NCBI RefSeq assembly: GCF_018139145.2
Contig: NC_059481.1
Location: 17,472,368 to 17,536,367 of the forward strand
DNA length: 64,000 bases
Direction: 5' to 3'
Origin: Gymnogyps californianus
Taxonomy: Eukaryota; Chordata; Aves; Accipitriformes; Cathartidae
Below the pieces are notes generated by a model, which had not been told where the DNA came from, did not search any database, and saw only the letters and a list, made by a program, of their open reading frames with translations. Shown piece by piece: positions 24,801 to 36,430 of the stretch. A program made the translations under genes and the position numbers. Position 1 is the stretch's first letter. The number at the start of each line of letters is the position of its first letter.

Positions 24801-27800
24801 GGTCAGTTCATCTCTCCCGGTTCCCTGTCCCTCTGCCCTAGATCCTGCAGCACACAGAGACCACAGCTCACCCGCCACCGGCCCCGAGCATCACTCGGGT
24901 TGTAGGAGTGACTCAAGGCATCTGCAAGGGGTTGGCTCTATTGGAAGGATGGACGGTTGTCCAGATCCGTTTGTGGGCAGCCGAGAGTTGGTCGGGAGCT
25001 TCGGCAGCCTGGCTGAAAACAGCTTTGCAGCCCCCACTGAAAAGCTGCCCGTGGCTGTAGGGAGGCTGCAGGGACTTTATGCTGCAGGCTATGCACTCTG
25101 GGCTGGATACGAAGATTGCGAGGGAGCAAAGGGGTCTAGAAGAGGGTGTTTCTCGGTTCAGACTGTAAATAAGAGTGGAAGTTGCAATAGGGCAAATCCT
25201 TGGTGGGAAACAGCAGGAGGAATGAAAGGAGGAGGCTTCTGTGCTACTGTGTGAAGAGGTGTTTGGGACTCCAGGGATAAGATAGTCCTTTCAAGCTCCT
25301 ATTTAATTCTGCATCAGGGTGCAGTCAAGAAACAATATGAGAACAGTGATATGACCTGGGGACAGGACTCCAGTTCTCAATGAATAAGAGGTTAAATCCA
25401 AGCAATTTTGTAACTTTCTTTTCCCAAGTTCAGGACCATCTTGCGGAACCTTTGGGGATAACAGAAGGAAATTTTCCTCCTCATTGGAAGCATCATTGCC
25501 GTGTGATACAGGCAGGCTGGGAAGAACTGCGGAGCCGCATGTGGTGGAAGAACAATTCCAGCCTGCCTCGGAGATTGGTGTTGCTGCAGTTTTCTCTCCT
25601 GCTATATTTCAAGAGGTTTTTAGTAACTCTTGGGTCCTCTTAAAACAGATTGTCTGATTCTTGGCAGTATATTTTGAGCGCCCAATTTGTTTCATGGCAC
25701 AGAAGCATTTGTGGACCATGATGTTTCTATATCAACACATGCTTGAGGAGGTGATTTTTTCAGCAGGAGTGGCAGGTGTTAGAATCCAGATCAGAGCTCT
25801 CTCCACATCATTATTTTTAGTAAAGGACTTTTTTAATAAGACATGTTGATATGTTTTCTCTATGTGGGATTAAAAGCACTTTAGGCTCATGCACGGAATT
25901 TCGCTTTATAAATCTGTGGGAGTGCAGATTTTCTCCACTCTTGTCCACTCTTGTTATATTGCCTTTGTGAAATGGGAATAATAAACCTTGTCTGCCTCCT
26001 GAAGGGGCAGAGAATTAACTCTTTGAAGTTTGTAAGGCCATATAAATGCCTTGCTATTATTAAAGTTACTACTACTCAGGGCTTTTAAACAGCTGCCACA
26101 TTTCACTTCAGAGGAGGTTGCCTTGAACTGGTAGGTGAAGCGAACACAGTATATCAGGGTGTTACGCTGAAAAAAAGCTTTGGGATCCGTTAGGTTGAAA
26201 GGCACTATATAAATATGAGTTATTTGTAGAAATGGATTTTATAACCCTATCATTCTCCTATGGTGTACCTCTTAATCTAAGGGTTTCAGTATCCTTTATG
26301 AACACTTAACAAGACCTATATTAAGCTTCAAGCCTCTTCAGTGCACATATTTTACATTTACATTGAGTCAATGCAGTGGGGACAGATCCATTTTTTTGCC
26401 CAGCTTACACAGCAGGTCAGCGATGGACCTGACTGGCCTGCTTTGGTAATTAGTAATTCATAATGACCCGCTGCACAGAAAACGGCAAGAGAAATGCAGT
26501 AGCTTTAGGAAGAGGTGGCCTCTCAAAGCTGTCAAGGTTTTGGAAGATTCACCGCCTCTTCCTCTCCTTGCAGCTTTTCTAGGAATAGCTGAAGACTGAT
26601 GGTCTCGTTTAACAAATGTAGGCTCCTGCTAAGTGGTTTTAGATTACAGGCACAAGAGCCAGTCTCCAAGCCTGCTGTCTCTGTGTTTGATCTGCATACA
26701 CCCGCTCCCATACCTTTCATAAATACTGGGACAAGAATAATAAATGAAAGCCTGTGAGTGTCCCAATTAATGCAGTAATGGAGACACAATGGGGAAACTG
26801 AGGCAATGAACTGATATTTCAGACAATTCTGTATTCGCAGTGCCAGACTGTTGATTGCTAGAAGATGTAGGAGTTAGGCATATAAGCATTTCTTGAAGGA
26901 AGATGCATGAGAATTTCACTGCTCCTAGTCCCTACATTTCTACACTGGGAACCTTTTGAATCTGCCTTGAATCTTTGTCAATGGAGCAAAAACATTTTTT
27001 CTAACCCTTGATTTAGTATTGCTGCTTGAGGAAGAAAGAATCAAATTTTGATCCACGATACTTCAGCAGTGCAGCACGACACTGATGGACAGTAGCTGTT
27101 TCAGCCTGTGTCTGGTAACTCTCTGAGCTTTGAAAGCTGCAGAGCAACAACAGGGCAGTGCAGCTCTCTGGCCCTTCTCAGGCAAAGGCTTTTCTCATGT
27201 TGTCCATAAGACAGTGTGTATGGGAAGGTAGCAGTGTCTTAATGATGTGGAGTGGAGGAAAGCCAATAAATTAGTTGCTTGATTTTTCTGGTGTCAAGCT
27301 TAGACCAAGTTCTGTAAGCCAACAGAGGCCATGGGGATGCATGGGCAAGCCCACGGTGCTTCTCTGGGCACAAGGTTGCGGGGAGGTTCTCCATCACTTG
27401 GTGACCCATCCCCTCTCCATGGGACGCTTCCAGCTCCTAGTGCTGGAACAAGGTGTGTGTGCACTGTTGGTCAGGGGACGGAAAGCAGCAGGGTCAGAGT
27501 CCTTCCAGTCATCTCTGCAATCTGCTTTCAGGCCTCCCAACCTCGTCTTTATCTTTGTAATATTTAAAAAAGAGCAAACATTAGGTTTCCCCTGTGCTTG
27601 TTAATGAAGCCCATGTCCTTGGCCATACCAGATGGTAAATTTGTCTGGTCTTAACTCCAGTATCTCAACAGGTACCTGCACAAATTGGTATGTGCAAAGG
27701 AGACTGTTATTGCAGGGAACGGACTCTAAACCTCCTTAGCAGGAAGGTGCAAAGCAGGCAGTCACAAGAGCAGGAGGCTGCCTGTGCAAGGCAAGCTGCC

Positions 27801-30800
27801 AGCAGGGTTGCAGGCCCTCTCCTGCTGCCTGTCCCTGCCTTGCCTCTGCAAGCTCACACTGACGTGCCACGCAAGGTGCCACCCTGCCCACCTCTTCTTT
27901 CTCCTGAGAGGGAACAGCATAGGGAGCAGGATGCTGCTGACCGACAGAGTTGTGTTTGGATCCCTCAGCCTTGGCCTGAAGAGACCTTATCCATGGCCAA
28001 GGGGGGAGTTCAGTTAACGAGTCAGTTTAATCATGGACAGCTTTTTATTTTGCCTGTGAAGTCTCCGCTGGCTGCTAAGTTACACATCAGGCAGCTGCAG
28101 ACTGGCTCACTCTTGAATTGCAGCCGTAGCCACCGGTTCTTACGTGATGCCCAGGTCTGAGACAGTGTTTTAGCGCTGAATGGCTCTTGATCCTCCAGCT
28201 GCTTCCCAGGAGCCCGAGACATTCACTTCTTCTCTCTCCTTCGGTTGTGCCTACCAAAACTTTTCTCACTGCGCTGGCTCACAACTGCTACATGCTGCAT
28301 CCGCTGCCTGGAAAGGAGAAACTGCTTGAGGCAGGGAAAACTGTGAGGCGGCTTGGGCTCCTGGAGTGATCCACCCACCCCTCGCAAGCCCAGACAGCTT
28401 CAGGGCATGAACGGTCTGATGAGCCTCTTCACTCGTCTGGGAGAACTGCTGTTGCTTTCGAATTTATTATCTGTGTAGCAGAAGGCTGTACCAACATACC
28501 CTTTATCCTGCTGCAAGCAGCAGTGGGCACGTTTGCAGGGGGGTGCAGGGGTCCATGCGTGGACACGTGTGCTCTCCCCTGTGGATCAGGACCAGGACCT
28601 GGGTATCCAGCTCCCTGTGTGCTTCCACGCCGTCCAGGTCCCTTCACTAGTGTCTTTGCCAAGTATGTATTGATTTCAGGCACACTGAATGCAGCCCCTT
28701 AAATGCATTTGTTGCTTTGTGTCTTCAAAGTACTCAACGAGCATTAGCTAATTAATCTTTCTAGTGTGGCCTGTAAAATAGGTAAATATTATTCTTGCTC
28801 TGGAGCCAGAGAAGTGAAGACAAGAAGATACAGTGGCTCCGCCAAGCTAACCCAGAAAATTGTGTTAAGGCCAGTTGTGAAGACTCCTCACTGTCGATGG
28901 CAGTCATCATCTGTGCTGCCACGGGCATACATATGTGTGGCATCCTTTTCTAGAGGAATTAACAGTACAGACTTCATTTGTCATCACGGTGATATGCTGA
29001 GATGCAGCACGAATTCTGATTTCTGGCCCTGTAACCCACATGGGCTGCACCAAGTATGGAGTTGCCAGAAGAGACAAAGTGCAGCGCAGTCCCAGTTCTC
29101 AGCATCACTGTGTATGAGATGCTCAGCTCTCTATGCTCAGTTGCATTTACAGGTACCATGTGAGATGATAGAAAATGAAATACTGTGAGACAGCCTCTTC
29201 TTTTACAGCCACTTCTTTTACAGCTGCTGAGTAAATCGGATTGTGAAGAGGCATCTGAATTTAGGATGTTTCTTTCCACCAAACCACTGAAATTCCCAGA
29301 CAGGTGAACTGTGGAGGCATGAGGGTACCCTGGATGTGAAAAATAAAGCAGTTTCCTGTTGCTGTTCTCAGTTTGAGCTAAAATTTCCCTATAAAAAATA
29401 TGTAGCTGCCAGCACTGTGGGTGGAAATGATTTGCCTTACTTCTTTGAATAACATAAGTCTTAATAAGAAAAAAACACAGCCTAAGAGCTTGACACCGTT
29501 TTGCCCAGTTTGATGATCAAAAATGCTTTTGTTCTTTCTGCTGCTCCTGTTGTTTTACCTGGAGAAGACTTCAGTAAACAGAGAGCGAGGCTGCCCAGGC
29601 AGCGGCAGAGAAGAGGATTAAACTCCAGGAGTGAGGCACAGATGATACCTGGAGGTGACACGTTCTGTACCGAACATTTCATTAGCTCCCACGAAGCTGT
29701 CTAGCTGATGCTACATTCCCACATACGTCCCAACCCAATTGCCCATGTAGCTCTGCAAGGGATCCCGTCGCTTTATCCCAACGGTGCCACATACAAAGCA
29801 GGAAAGCTCCAGATTTCAAGCTAGCCCCTCAGTAGGAGATATAATTAGGGAGTCTGGTCCATCAATATTTCACCGCATCTCTGCTCCATGAGGGAACAGG
29901 CTGTGGGATGTTTGTCTGTAGCTCACGTGCTTCTTAAACTTATCTCTTTGACAAGTCTTTAGTTTAAACAAAGACTATTTTTGAACTGGAGCTGTCAAAA
30001 AACCCAGCAGCTCCAGGAAGTTTTCTTGTTAAAATATGTTGGCTCGGCAGCACCATCTTCTGTTCTGCCCTTTAAACAGCCTTAGATGTCACACTTTAAA
30101 AATGAGTGCATGTGCCTTGGTTAGCTCGGGGCAAAAGAACAGTTTGAATAAGATTGAGTTAATGTTTTCCATGCTGGGAGTCGAAGCCATAAAACAGACA
30201 TAGCGCAAGAGATTGGAATTGTGAGGCCAGCTCTGCAGACCGAGGGGGAGGCAGGCAGCAGGGACCGCTAAACCCTTGCAACCACGGGCAAATCGCTCCA
30301 AGTCAAGTGGTTTCCCAGGTGAGGTACCTTCACTTCGGTGGTTGTACTCCTACTTATAGGATTTTTCAAGGGCCGTGACCCCCTCATTGCTGTGGTGGCT
30401 CCGAGGGAGCGGGAAGTCAGTGCCTGCTCTGCACAATCCGTCTTGCACGCTCGCCGAGCCCCACTTTCCCCAGATTTTTGCTGTTGGGTTTGCTAGGCTT
30501 TGAGGTGAAGACATTCCTCCTTGCCAGAAAAGCTGCTTGATGGTTGCTCTTTGGTGGTGCTGCATAAATGCCAGGTCCCACTCGGCAAAGCCCAGGGAGA
30601 TCCAGGCACAGGAGAGGAGGCAGGGAGAGGGCAGAGGGGAGGAAGGACTCGGAAGAGCCAAGGCAGGCTGGGCAGTTCTCATACACTGGTGAAAAATCAG
30701 GAATTACAGGAGGAGCTGCTCCTTGTCCCACTTCTCCACAGCACATTGGGAGTCAGGCAGAGATTTGTGGCATGAAGGTTAAATTAGGAGGGCAGCTACG

Positions 30801-32945
30801 GTCGTTTCTCATATCTTCTTCTGGCTGGCTGCTGTCTCCTCTCAACATCCTGCATACATCCTCTGGGCTGGCAGCTCACCTCCTTTACCTCCAAACACAA
30901 CTCTGCTTCTTCAGCCCACCATATAGGCAACTGCCCATATGTATCACTATAGTGTGTGTATGAGAAAGAGAGAGAATATCTGTATTTACCTTTTACTTTA
31001 GAGTATTGTTGCAGGCCCTAAGTAATTAATATCTGAGCAGCTCAGATCCTTGTGTGGCAATCATCACACAAGAGAAAAGTGTTCTTATGAAAAATACAAC
31101 AAAGCCCTTAAATCTAAACCACAGCAGCTTTCTTGTAAGAGACGCTCTGTGGCAGGATTCTGCAACACAGCAATCAGTCTCGCTTTAATATACAGACCAG
31201 GGTAATGTAAGAAATACTTGGAGAGCAGCCACAGCTTTCACAGCAGCTGCTGCTACATTTTTGTCAGGATTAAGTTCATTTCAATTATAGAAAGGCTTGT
31301 GATCACCTGCTAGGAGGTTTTCAGCAGTTCAGGAGGCCGAGGGTGTGTATACAGCTATATTTAAATACCAAATGCATAGCATACTCCGGCACCATACCAT
31401 TTGCAGAGCACTCTGCAGACATCCTCTAATTAAGTGTTTAAGTATAGATTCCTTCTTCCTTTATGGCGTGATATGAGCAGATTTTTTTAAAGATGCACAT
31501 AAATCCTAATTTAATTTGGAGACAATTTAAAGGAAGTGAGGAGACTGAATAAAACGGACATCATGCCGTGCATCCCTTTGTTACTGCTGCATTGCTCAGA
31601 CTATGCCAGAAGAGGGCTAAACATTGTACCTTTTGGTGTGCTTCAACCCTTCACTTCATACAATGAAGCCATGAAATGTTCTGTCCCACTGTAAGTGCAC
31701 AGATGCCAAGGCAAACCTCAAAAAGGAGAATTTTATTTTGCACAGAGGTCGATGGACAATGCAGGCAGCAAACAGGCTGAGAAACCTGTGTGGAAGCCTG
31801 GAGCCCCCCATGCAACCTCAGAGGGAGAAGAAGAGGACTGTGAGCTGGGACAGAAAATGAATGTCCAAGAAGTGGTCTATGGTAGGAGGATGCGCGGTTT
31901 CACATGGCCCTTCTGCCAACCACTGACCCCAAAGGTCTCTTCCACAATGTAACTGGGCCCAAGCAGCCAGAGCCTAGTTGGCTGCAGCGTGAAAGGGAAG
32001 AGGCTTACGGGGATTGTTCAGGGTTTTAAGTGTGTGTTTTGCACAGTACTTGCAGCCTGTGCCATTTCCTTCCCCGCTCCAACCCAGGTACGACCGCAAA
32101 CACAGACCTCTGGGGCTCCCGAAGTTTAATTGTATTAAGACTTTGCCCTTCTGTGCCCTTATCTGTAGGAGGTTTGCAGAATTAGCAGCAGGTGGTCCCA
32201 CGAGAAATTCCAGTATCCCTGTTTGACTGCAGGAGAAGGCAGGCGCGAAGAGGGGCAGCCATTCACCTCCTGCTTCGCCTCCTGCTCCCCGTCGGGTGGC
32301 TGTAAGGGCTGTCACCTTGCAGGGCTGGCCAGCAAGGCCACCACTGATGCTCCCCCTTCCTACCATGCTTGTCTTGTCATCATCAGGCCCCGCAATCGCT
32401 GCGAAGGTGGCAAAAAAGGGACAGAAAACAAAGAGGCCAGAGGACTCTGACAGCTCAGGCAGAAGGGAAACCTTTCAGGGTGACAACAGCAAGGGCTTGG
32501 CAGCTGTGGGAAGTGACTTCTGGTGAGAAGGTCTGGCACCTCATCTTCTGATAGCGGTGCTGGCAGGCAAGTCACAGCTATCATTTGACCTGAGGAATGA
32601 TGTGGTTTGATTGTCCTTTTAAAAATAAATTAGGAAATAGCTAATGCCAATTTTCAAGAAGTGTCAGAACAACAGAAGCTTCCTAGCACTTTCCAAAGTG
32701 CTGCCAGAAGGTTGTTCTCAAAGGAATTAATTTTGTCTAATTAAATATCTCCACACAGCTCTCAAGTTTCAAACCAAAACATCAACATGCAGCACTTTGC
32801 AGGCTCATTGGAATCACACTGGAGATTGCTGAAGTGTTGACAGATGGAGCGGATGGTCACGATGGAGGAGTGGGAAGACAAACCTCCCTTTCCACCTCTG
32901 CCCCAAATGATGCGCTTCATCCCCTGTCTCAGCTTACCCATCTGT
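18884..32945. other. Intergenic: no gene seen
   Basis: About 14 kb between the two LTRs. I find no exon with supported splice sites, no RNA gene and no repeat family I can name. A few GC-richer patches occur (about 23,750-23,960 and 24,270-25,250) and carry open frames up to 174 codons, which is within chance expectation. The sequence looks like ordinary unique intergenic DNA. Confidence 0.65.
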
Positions 32946-32950
32946 TAAAC
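32946..32950. repeat. Left target-site duplication of solo LTR
   Basis: TAAAC immediately before the LTR is repeated exactly at 33,548-33,552 immediately after it. A 5-bp duplication is the length typical of ERVL-type integrations. Confidence 0.9.
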
Positions 32951-33547
32951 TGTCCTGGTTTCGGCTGGGATAGAGTTAATTTTCTTCTTAGTAGCTGGTA
33001 CAGTGTGTTTTGGGTTTAGTGTGAGAATAATGTTGACAACACACTGATGTTTTAGTTGTTGCTAAGTAGCGCTTATCCTAAGTCAAGGACTTGGTTCCGT
33101 TTCCCATGCTCTGCCAGCAAGCAGGTGTGCAAGAAGCTGGGAGGGAGCACGGCCAGGACAGCTGACCTGAACTAGCCAAAGGGGTATTCCATACCATAGA
33201 ACGTCATGCCCAGTATATAAACTGGGGGGAGTTGGCTGGGAGGGGCAGATCGCTGCTCAGGCATCGGTCAGTGGGTGGTGAGCAATGGCATTGTGCATCA
33301 CTTGTCTTTTTTGCGTTTTCTTTCTCTCCTTTTTTTGTTATATTCCTTTTCATTACTATTACTGTTTTATTATTATATTTTTATTAGTAGTGGTATTGTA
33401 TTTTATTTTACTTTAATTATTAAACTGCTCTTATCTCAACCCACGAGTTTTACTTTTTTTCCCAATCCTCCTTCCCATCCCACTGGGAGCAGGGAGGGGT
33501 GAGTGGCTGCGTGGTGCTTAGCTGCTGGCTGGGGTTAAACCATGACA
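32951..33547 (+). mobile_element. Avian ERV solo LTR (ERVL-like), plus orientation
   Basis: This 597-bp element begins TGTCCTGGTTTCGGCTGGGA and ends GGTTAAACCATGACA, with TGTC/GACA inverted ends, and is bracketed by perfect TAAAC duplications. It matches a common avian LTR that I recognise from its opening. Promoter parts are visible: a TATATAA box at 33,214-33,220 for plus-strand transcription, then a T-rich and TATT-rich stretch, an ATTAAA polyadenylation-type signal at 33,419-33,424, and a U5-like end with CTTATCTCAACCCACGAG. No retroviral coding sequence is attached, so the provirus was lost by recombination between its two LTRs. Intact ends and duplications suggest it is younger than the LTR at 17,741. 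Confidence 0.9.
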
Positions 33548-33552
33548 TAAAC
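33548..33552. repeat. Right target-site duplication of solo LTR
   Basis: TAAAC, identical to the copy just left of the LTR; the pair proves the position of both element ends. Confidence 0.9.
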
Positions 33553-35445
33553 GCATAGGAAATACTTCCTATATACATGGATTTACGCAGGGAGCAAGCT
33601 AGCTGTGGTCACAGAGCAGTGCAGCAGAGGCTTCGAGGGAGCTGAGAGCTTTTGTTTTTTGGATGAGGTTCAGATGAGCGGGGGTAGAAGCCTTGGTAGG
33701 ATCTGGAGGATTACATCTCACTCTGCACTACAGCAACGTGACTTTCATTGCTTGCAAATCCGGAGCGTTCAGGCCTGCCAGAGGCTGGCTCCCAGATCTC
33801 TCCATTTTGTTGTACGTTGCAGCAGAGACAGACCAGAGGGTTAAGCTGCATCCTGGAGGCAGAGGGCTGCCGCTGAGTCCTGCCCTGGAGCATCCTCTTC
33901 TTGGATTGCTAATACACACAAAAAATGAAGCATTTTTACTTTCAGCCTGATTCAGTTACTGTCACTGGCTCGTTTTTAAGTCCCTAGGAAGCGGAAACCT
34001 TCTGTTACAGCTGGCTCTGTTGATGGCCCCAAGTTGTTGTTCTCAACTCCTCCTCTTTATCGAAGAACAGTGCGTTTACATCCGTGGCCATGTTTTGGCA
34101 AGCTGGAGAGATTTTTGACACTTGGAAAATGGAGCTTTTTAAAATGTCTCTTACCTCAACACCTTCCATTTTATAAAACCGGGACTATTCATTACAAATC
34201 AGGTTAAATGAAAAAAAGTGGGAAATAGCAAAGTCCTCAAAAAAGTATAAATAGCCAGCTGAAATTGCTGGTGCAGCTTGGTACATGGTATAATACAGCC
34301 ATTCAGTGCAGGCTCAATTATTTCTCAAACTGGTCTGTAAAGCCCATTAGCTTTGCTACCTATTATGAGCATTTCCTCTATTTATAGGAGACATTTCTAC
34401 ATAGTGCAGACTCTGGATGAGATTTGACGTAGTGGCCGCCTGATCCTCCTGGAAAGTCCTCCCTGAGTCAGCTGCCGCAGTTTGCAATGCAAAGGTGGTG
34501 CCTTAGCACAGCACAGGATCATCTGCCTGCCAGACAGGAGCACCTCACCCTCTTAAAAACTGCCAGATTACTGATCCCTTGCAGAAGACAATAAAGTTAT
34601 GCCAGGGTAGGGGGTTTTTTGGCTTTTTAAGTGAAGTGACAGACACTCAGATGAATTGTTTGCATGCTGGATGATTTCCATTGACAGGGATAATCTTGCT
34701 GCAGTAGGAAAAAAAAATTTAAAAATGACCTTTTGTTTTGTAAAGCCACTGCAAATAATAAAGGAGATGAACATAAATTATCAGTGCTGTGTATCTATAT
34801 CCATTTAAAATTTTCTATTTTTAGCATCTGACATTGCCGTTGGCCTGATCCCCATAAATGCTGGGTAACAGCAACAAGTCACCCAAGGGTGGATAGGGGC
34901 TAAAGATGATTTTCAACAGGAGGGGGAGCTCTCTCTGCACCAACTGCTGGGGAACCACTGCTTGCTGCAGGCAGAAAAACTGTCAGGGGAAAAGCTACGC
35001 TCACCATTTTGTTCCTTATGTGTTTTCTCATATGTTTGCAAGAATTTCACAGGCTATTTAACTGCAGTGATTTGGTTTTACACGTATAGTAATGCCCTAT
35101 AAATCTAATAGTAAAACAAGCTTCCATGTAAAGTATGCTTTCATTTGGTCCAAGAAGAAATAACGTACCTGCTTAAATGCAACAGCTTAGGTTTTTGGAG
35201 AAGTTTGGCAAAGGAAGGGGAGAGTACACTTGTCACATCCCTTAGAGGTCTGCAGGTGGGAACTTTTCCCTTATAATTTCAAGAAGTTTACAGAATGCTA
35301 AAAGCTGTGCAAGACACAGACACACTTGCTATCTGAATTTCCTATTTAAAAAAAAGTTCAGATCAGATAAAAGTATTGTTGCCCTTTTGACCTAAATAAA
35401 TTAAAAAAAAAAACAAACCAATGACTTACAATTTGTGAGAAGAGA
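33553..35445. other. Intergenic: no gene seen
   Basis: Unique AT-moderate sequence between the plus-strand LTR and the GAGAA array. No splice-supported exon, RNA gene or recognisable repeat. Confidence 0.65.
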
Positions 35446-35530
35446 GAGAAGAGAAGAGAAGAGAAGAGAAGAGAAGAGAAGAGAAGAGAAGAGAAGAGAA
35501 GAGAAGAGAAGAGAAGAGAAGAGAAGAGAA
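35446..35530. repeat. (GAGAA)17 pentanucleotide microsatellite
   Basis: Seventeen uninterrupted GAGAA units, preceded by an impure GAGAGA stretch. The plus strand is pure purine over at least 85 nt, which gives a homopurine-homopyrimidine tract. The TCTCT repeat on the other strand produces a repetitive open frame that is not a gene. An uninterrupted array of this length is likely to vary in length between individuals. Confidence 0.97.
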
Positions 35531-35799
35531 GAGGGAAGGTGCTGAACGATTCATTTCTTTGACTCAGTTTTGTGCATTTACAAATATACAAAATCCTTGT
35601 TTTCTGAACAGGAGGACTCAAGGAACTGGGGGCAGTTTCCTTGTTCAGAGCTCCCGGCCCAGATCTTGCTCAGTTTTTTGAGCATCGCACACCATTTCCT
35701 GTTCAGGGTGTTCTGGAACCCCCTTATTTCTCACCTTCAGTAATATTGCTTCGTACTTTTCAGTTTGTTTCTCTCTCTTGTACGCCTGAGGCAAAACAC

Positions 35800-36430
35800 C
35801 GACCATCCACACATCCACGCACACGCTCCCAAAAGTCTACCCCGCGGAAATCCACTGCCCAGGCGGTTTGAATTCCCGCGCTGTCTGGCATCGCCGTTTT
35901 GGCGGAGGAGGGAGAAAGAAGCCTTTATGCCCTCCAGCTGTCTGAAACCGGCGCTAGAGCTTACGGATGCGGGGTTTCAACCCGGTTCAACCCCACCGGC
36001 GGTGCCACGCTGGGCTCCATTCTGCGTGCTCCACAGAAGCGAGGTGCTCTTTTTTTTTTCTCCCCATCCCGGGAGTTTTCCCTGAATTTCTCGGCTGGCT
36101 CCGCGCCCCCCGGGCCCTGCAGCAGGTCCGTGTGCCCCCCCGGACCCGCGGGGGGGGGGGGGGGCCGCGGGGCTCTCAGACCACGAGGTGGCAGCAGCCC
36201 GTTTCCAGCGGGGCCGCCGGGGCCGGGCGAGGCGGCAGCGCCGGGCGGGTCCTGCGCTCGCCGGCCGCCGCAGGGATTCCTCTGCCCTCAAGGAAAATGC
36301 CTTTTTTTTTAAATTATTTTTTATTACCCCCCTCCCAGTATCCGCCCCCCCCCCCCCCCCCCGAGGGCCCTTCGCTGGGCGTTATAGCGGGCTGGGAACG
36401 GGCACGGGGGGTGATTCAGGTCCAGCGTCA
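35800..36430. promoter_or_regulatory. Orphan intergenic CpG island with CTCF-like motif
   Basis: GC content and CpG density rise sharply here, about 25 kb from the FAM174B island and 24 kb from the next one. The island contains E2F-like sites (TTCCCGCG at 35,873 and TTTTGGCGG at 35,897), a CTCF-like core CCACGAGGTGGCAG at 36,181-36,194, a run of 15 G at 36,150-36,164 and a run of 18 C at 36,345-36,362. I see no coding exon of a known gene. It may be the promoter of an unannotated non-coding transcript, an enhancer or a boundary element. The direction of any transcription is not determined. Confidence 0.65.
36181..36194 (+). promoter_or_regulatory. CTCF-like binding motif
   Basis: CCACGAGGTGGCAG fits the published vertebrate CTCF core (CCGCGNGGNGGCAG) at all but one fixed position. 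It sits 17 nt after a run of 15 G inside the orphan CpG island. If bound, it would lie between FAM174B and the CHASERR/CHD2 locus. Confidence 0.55.
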
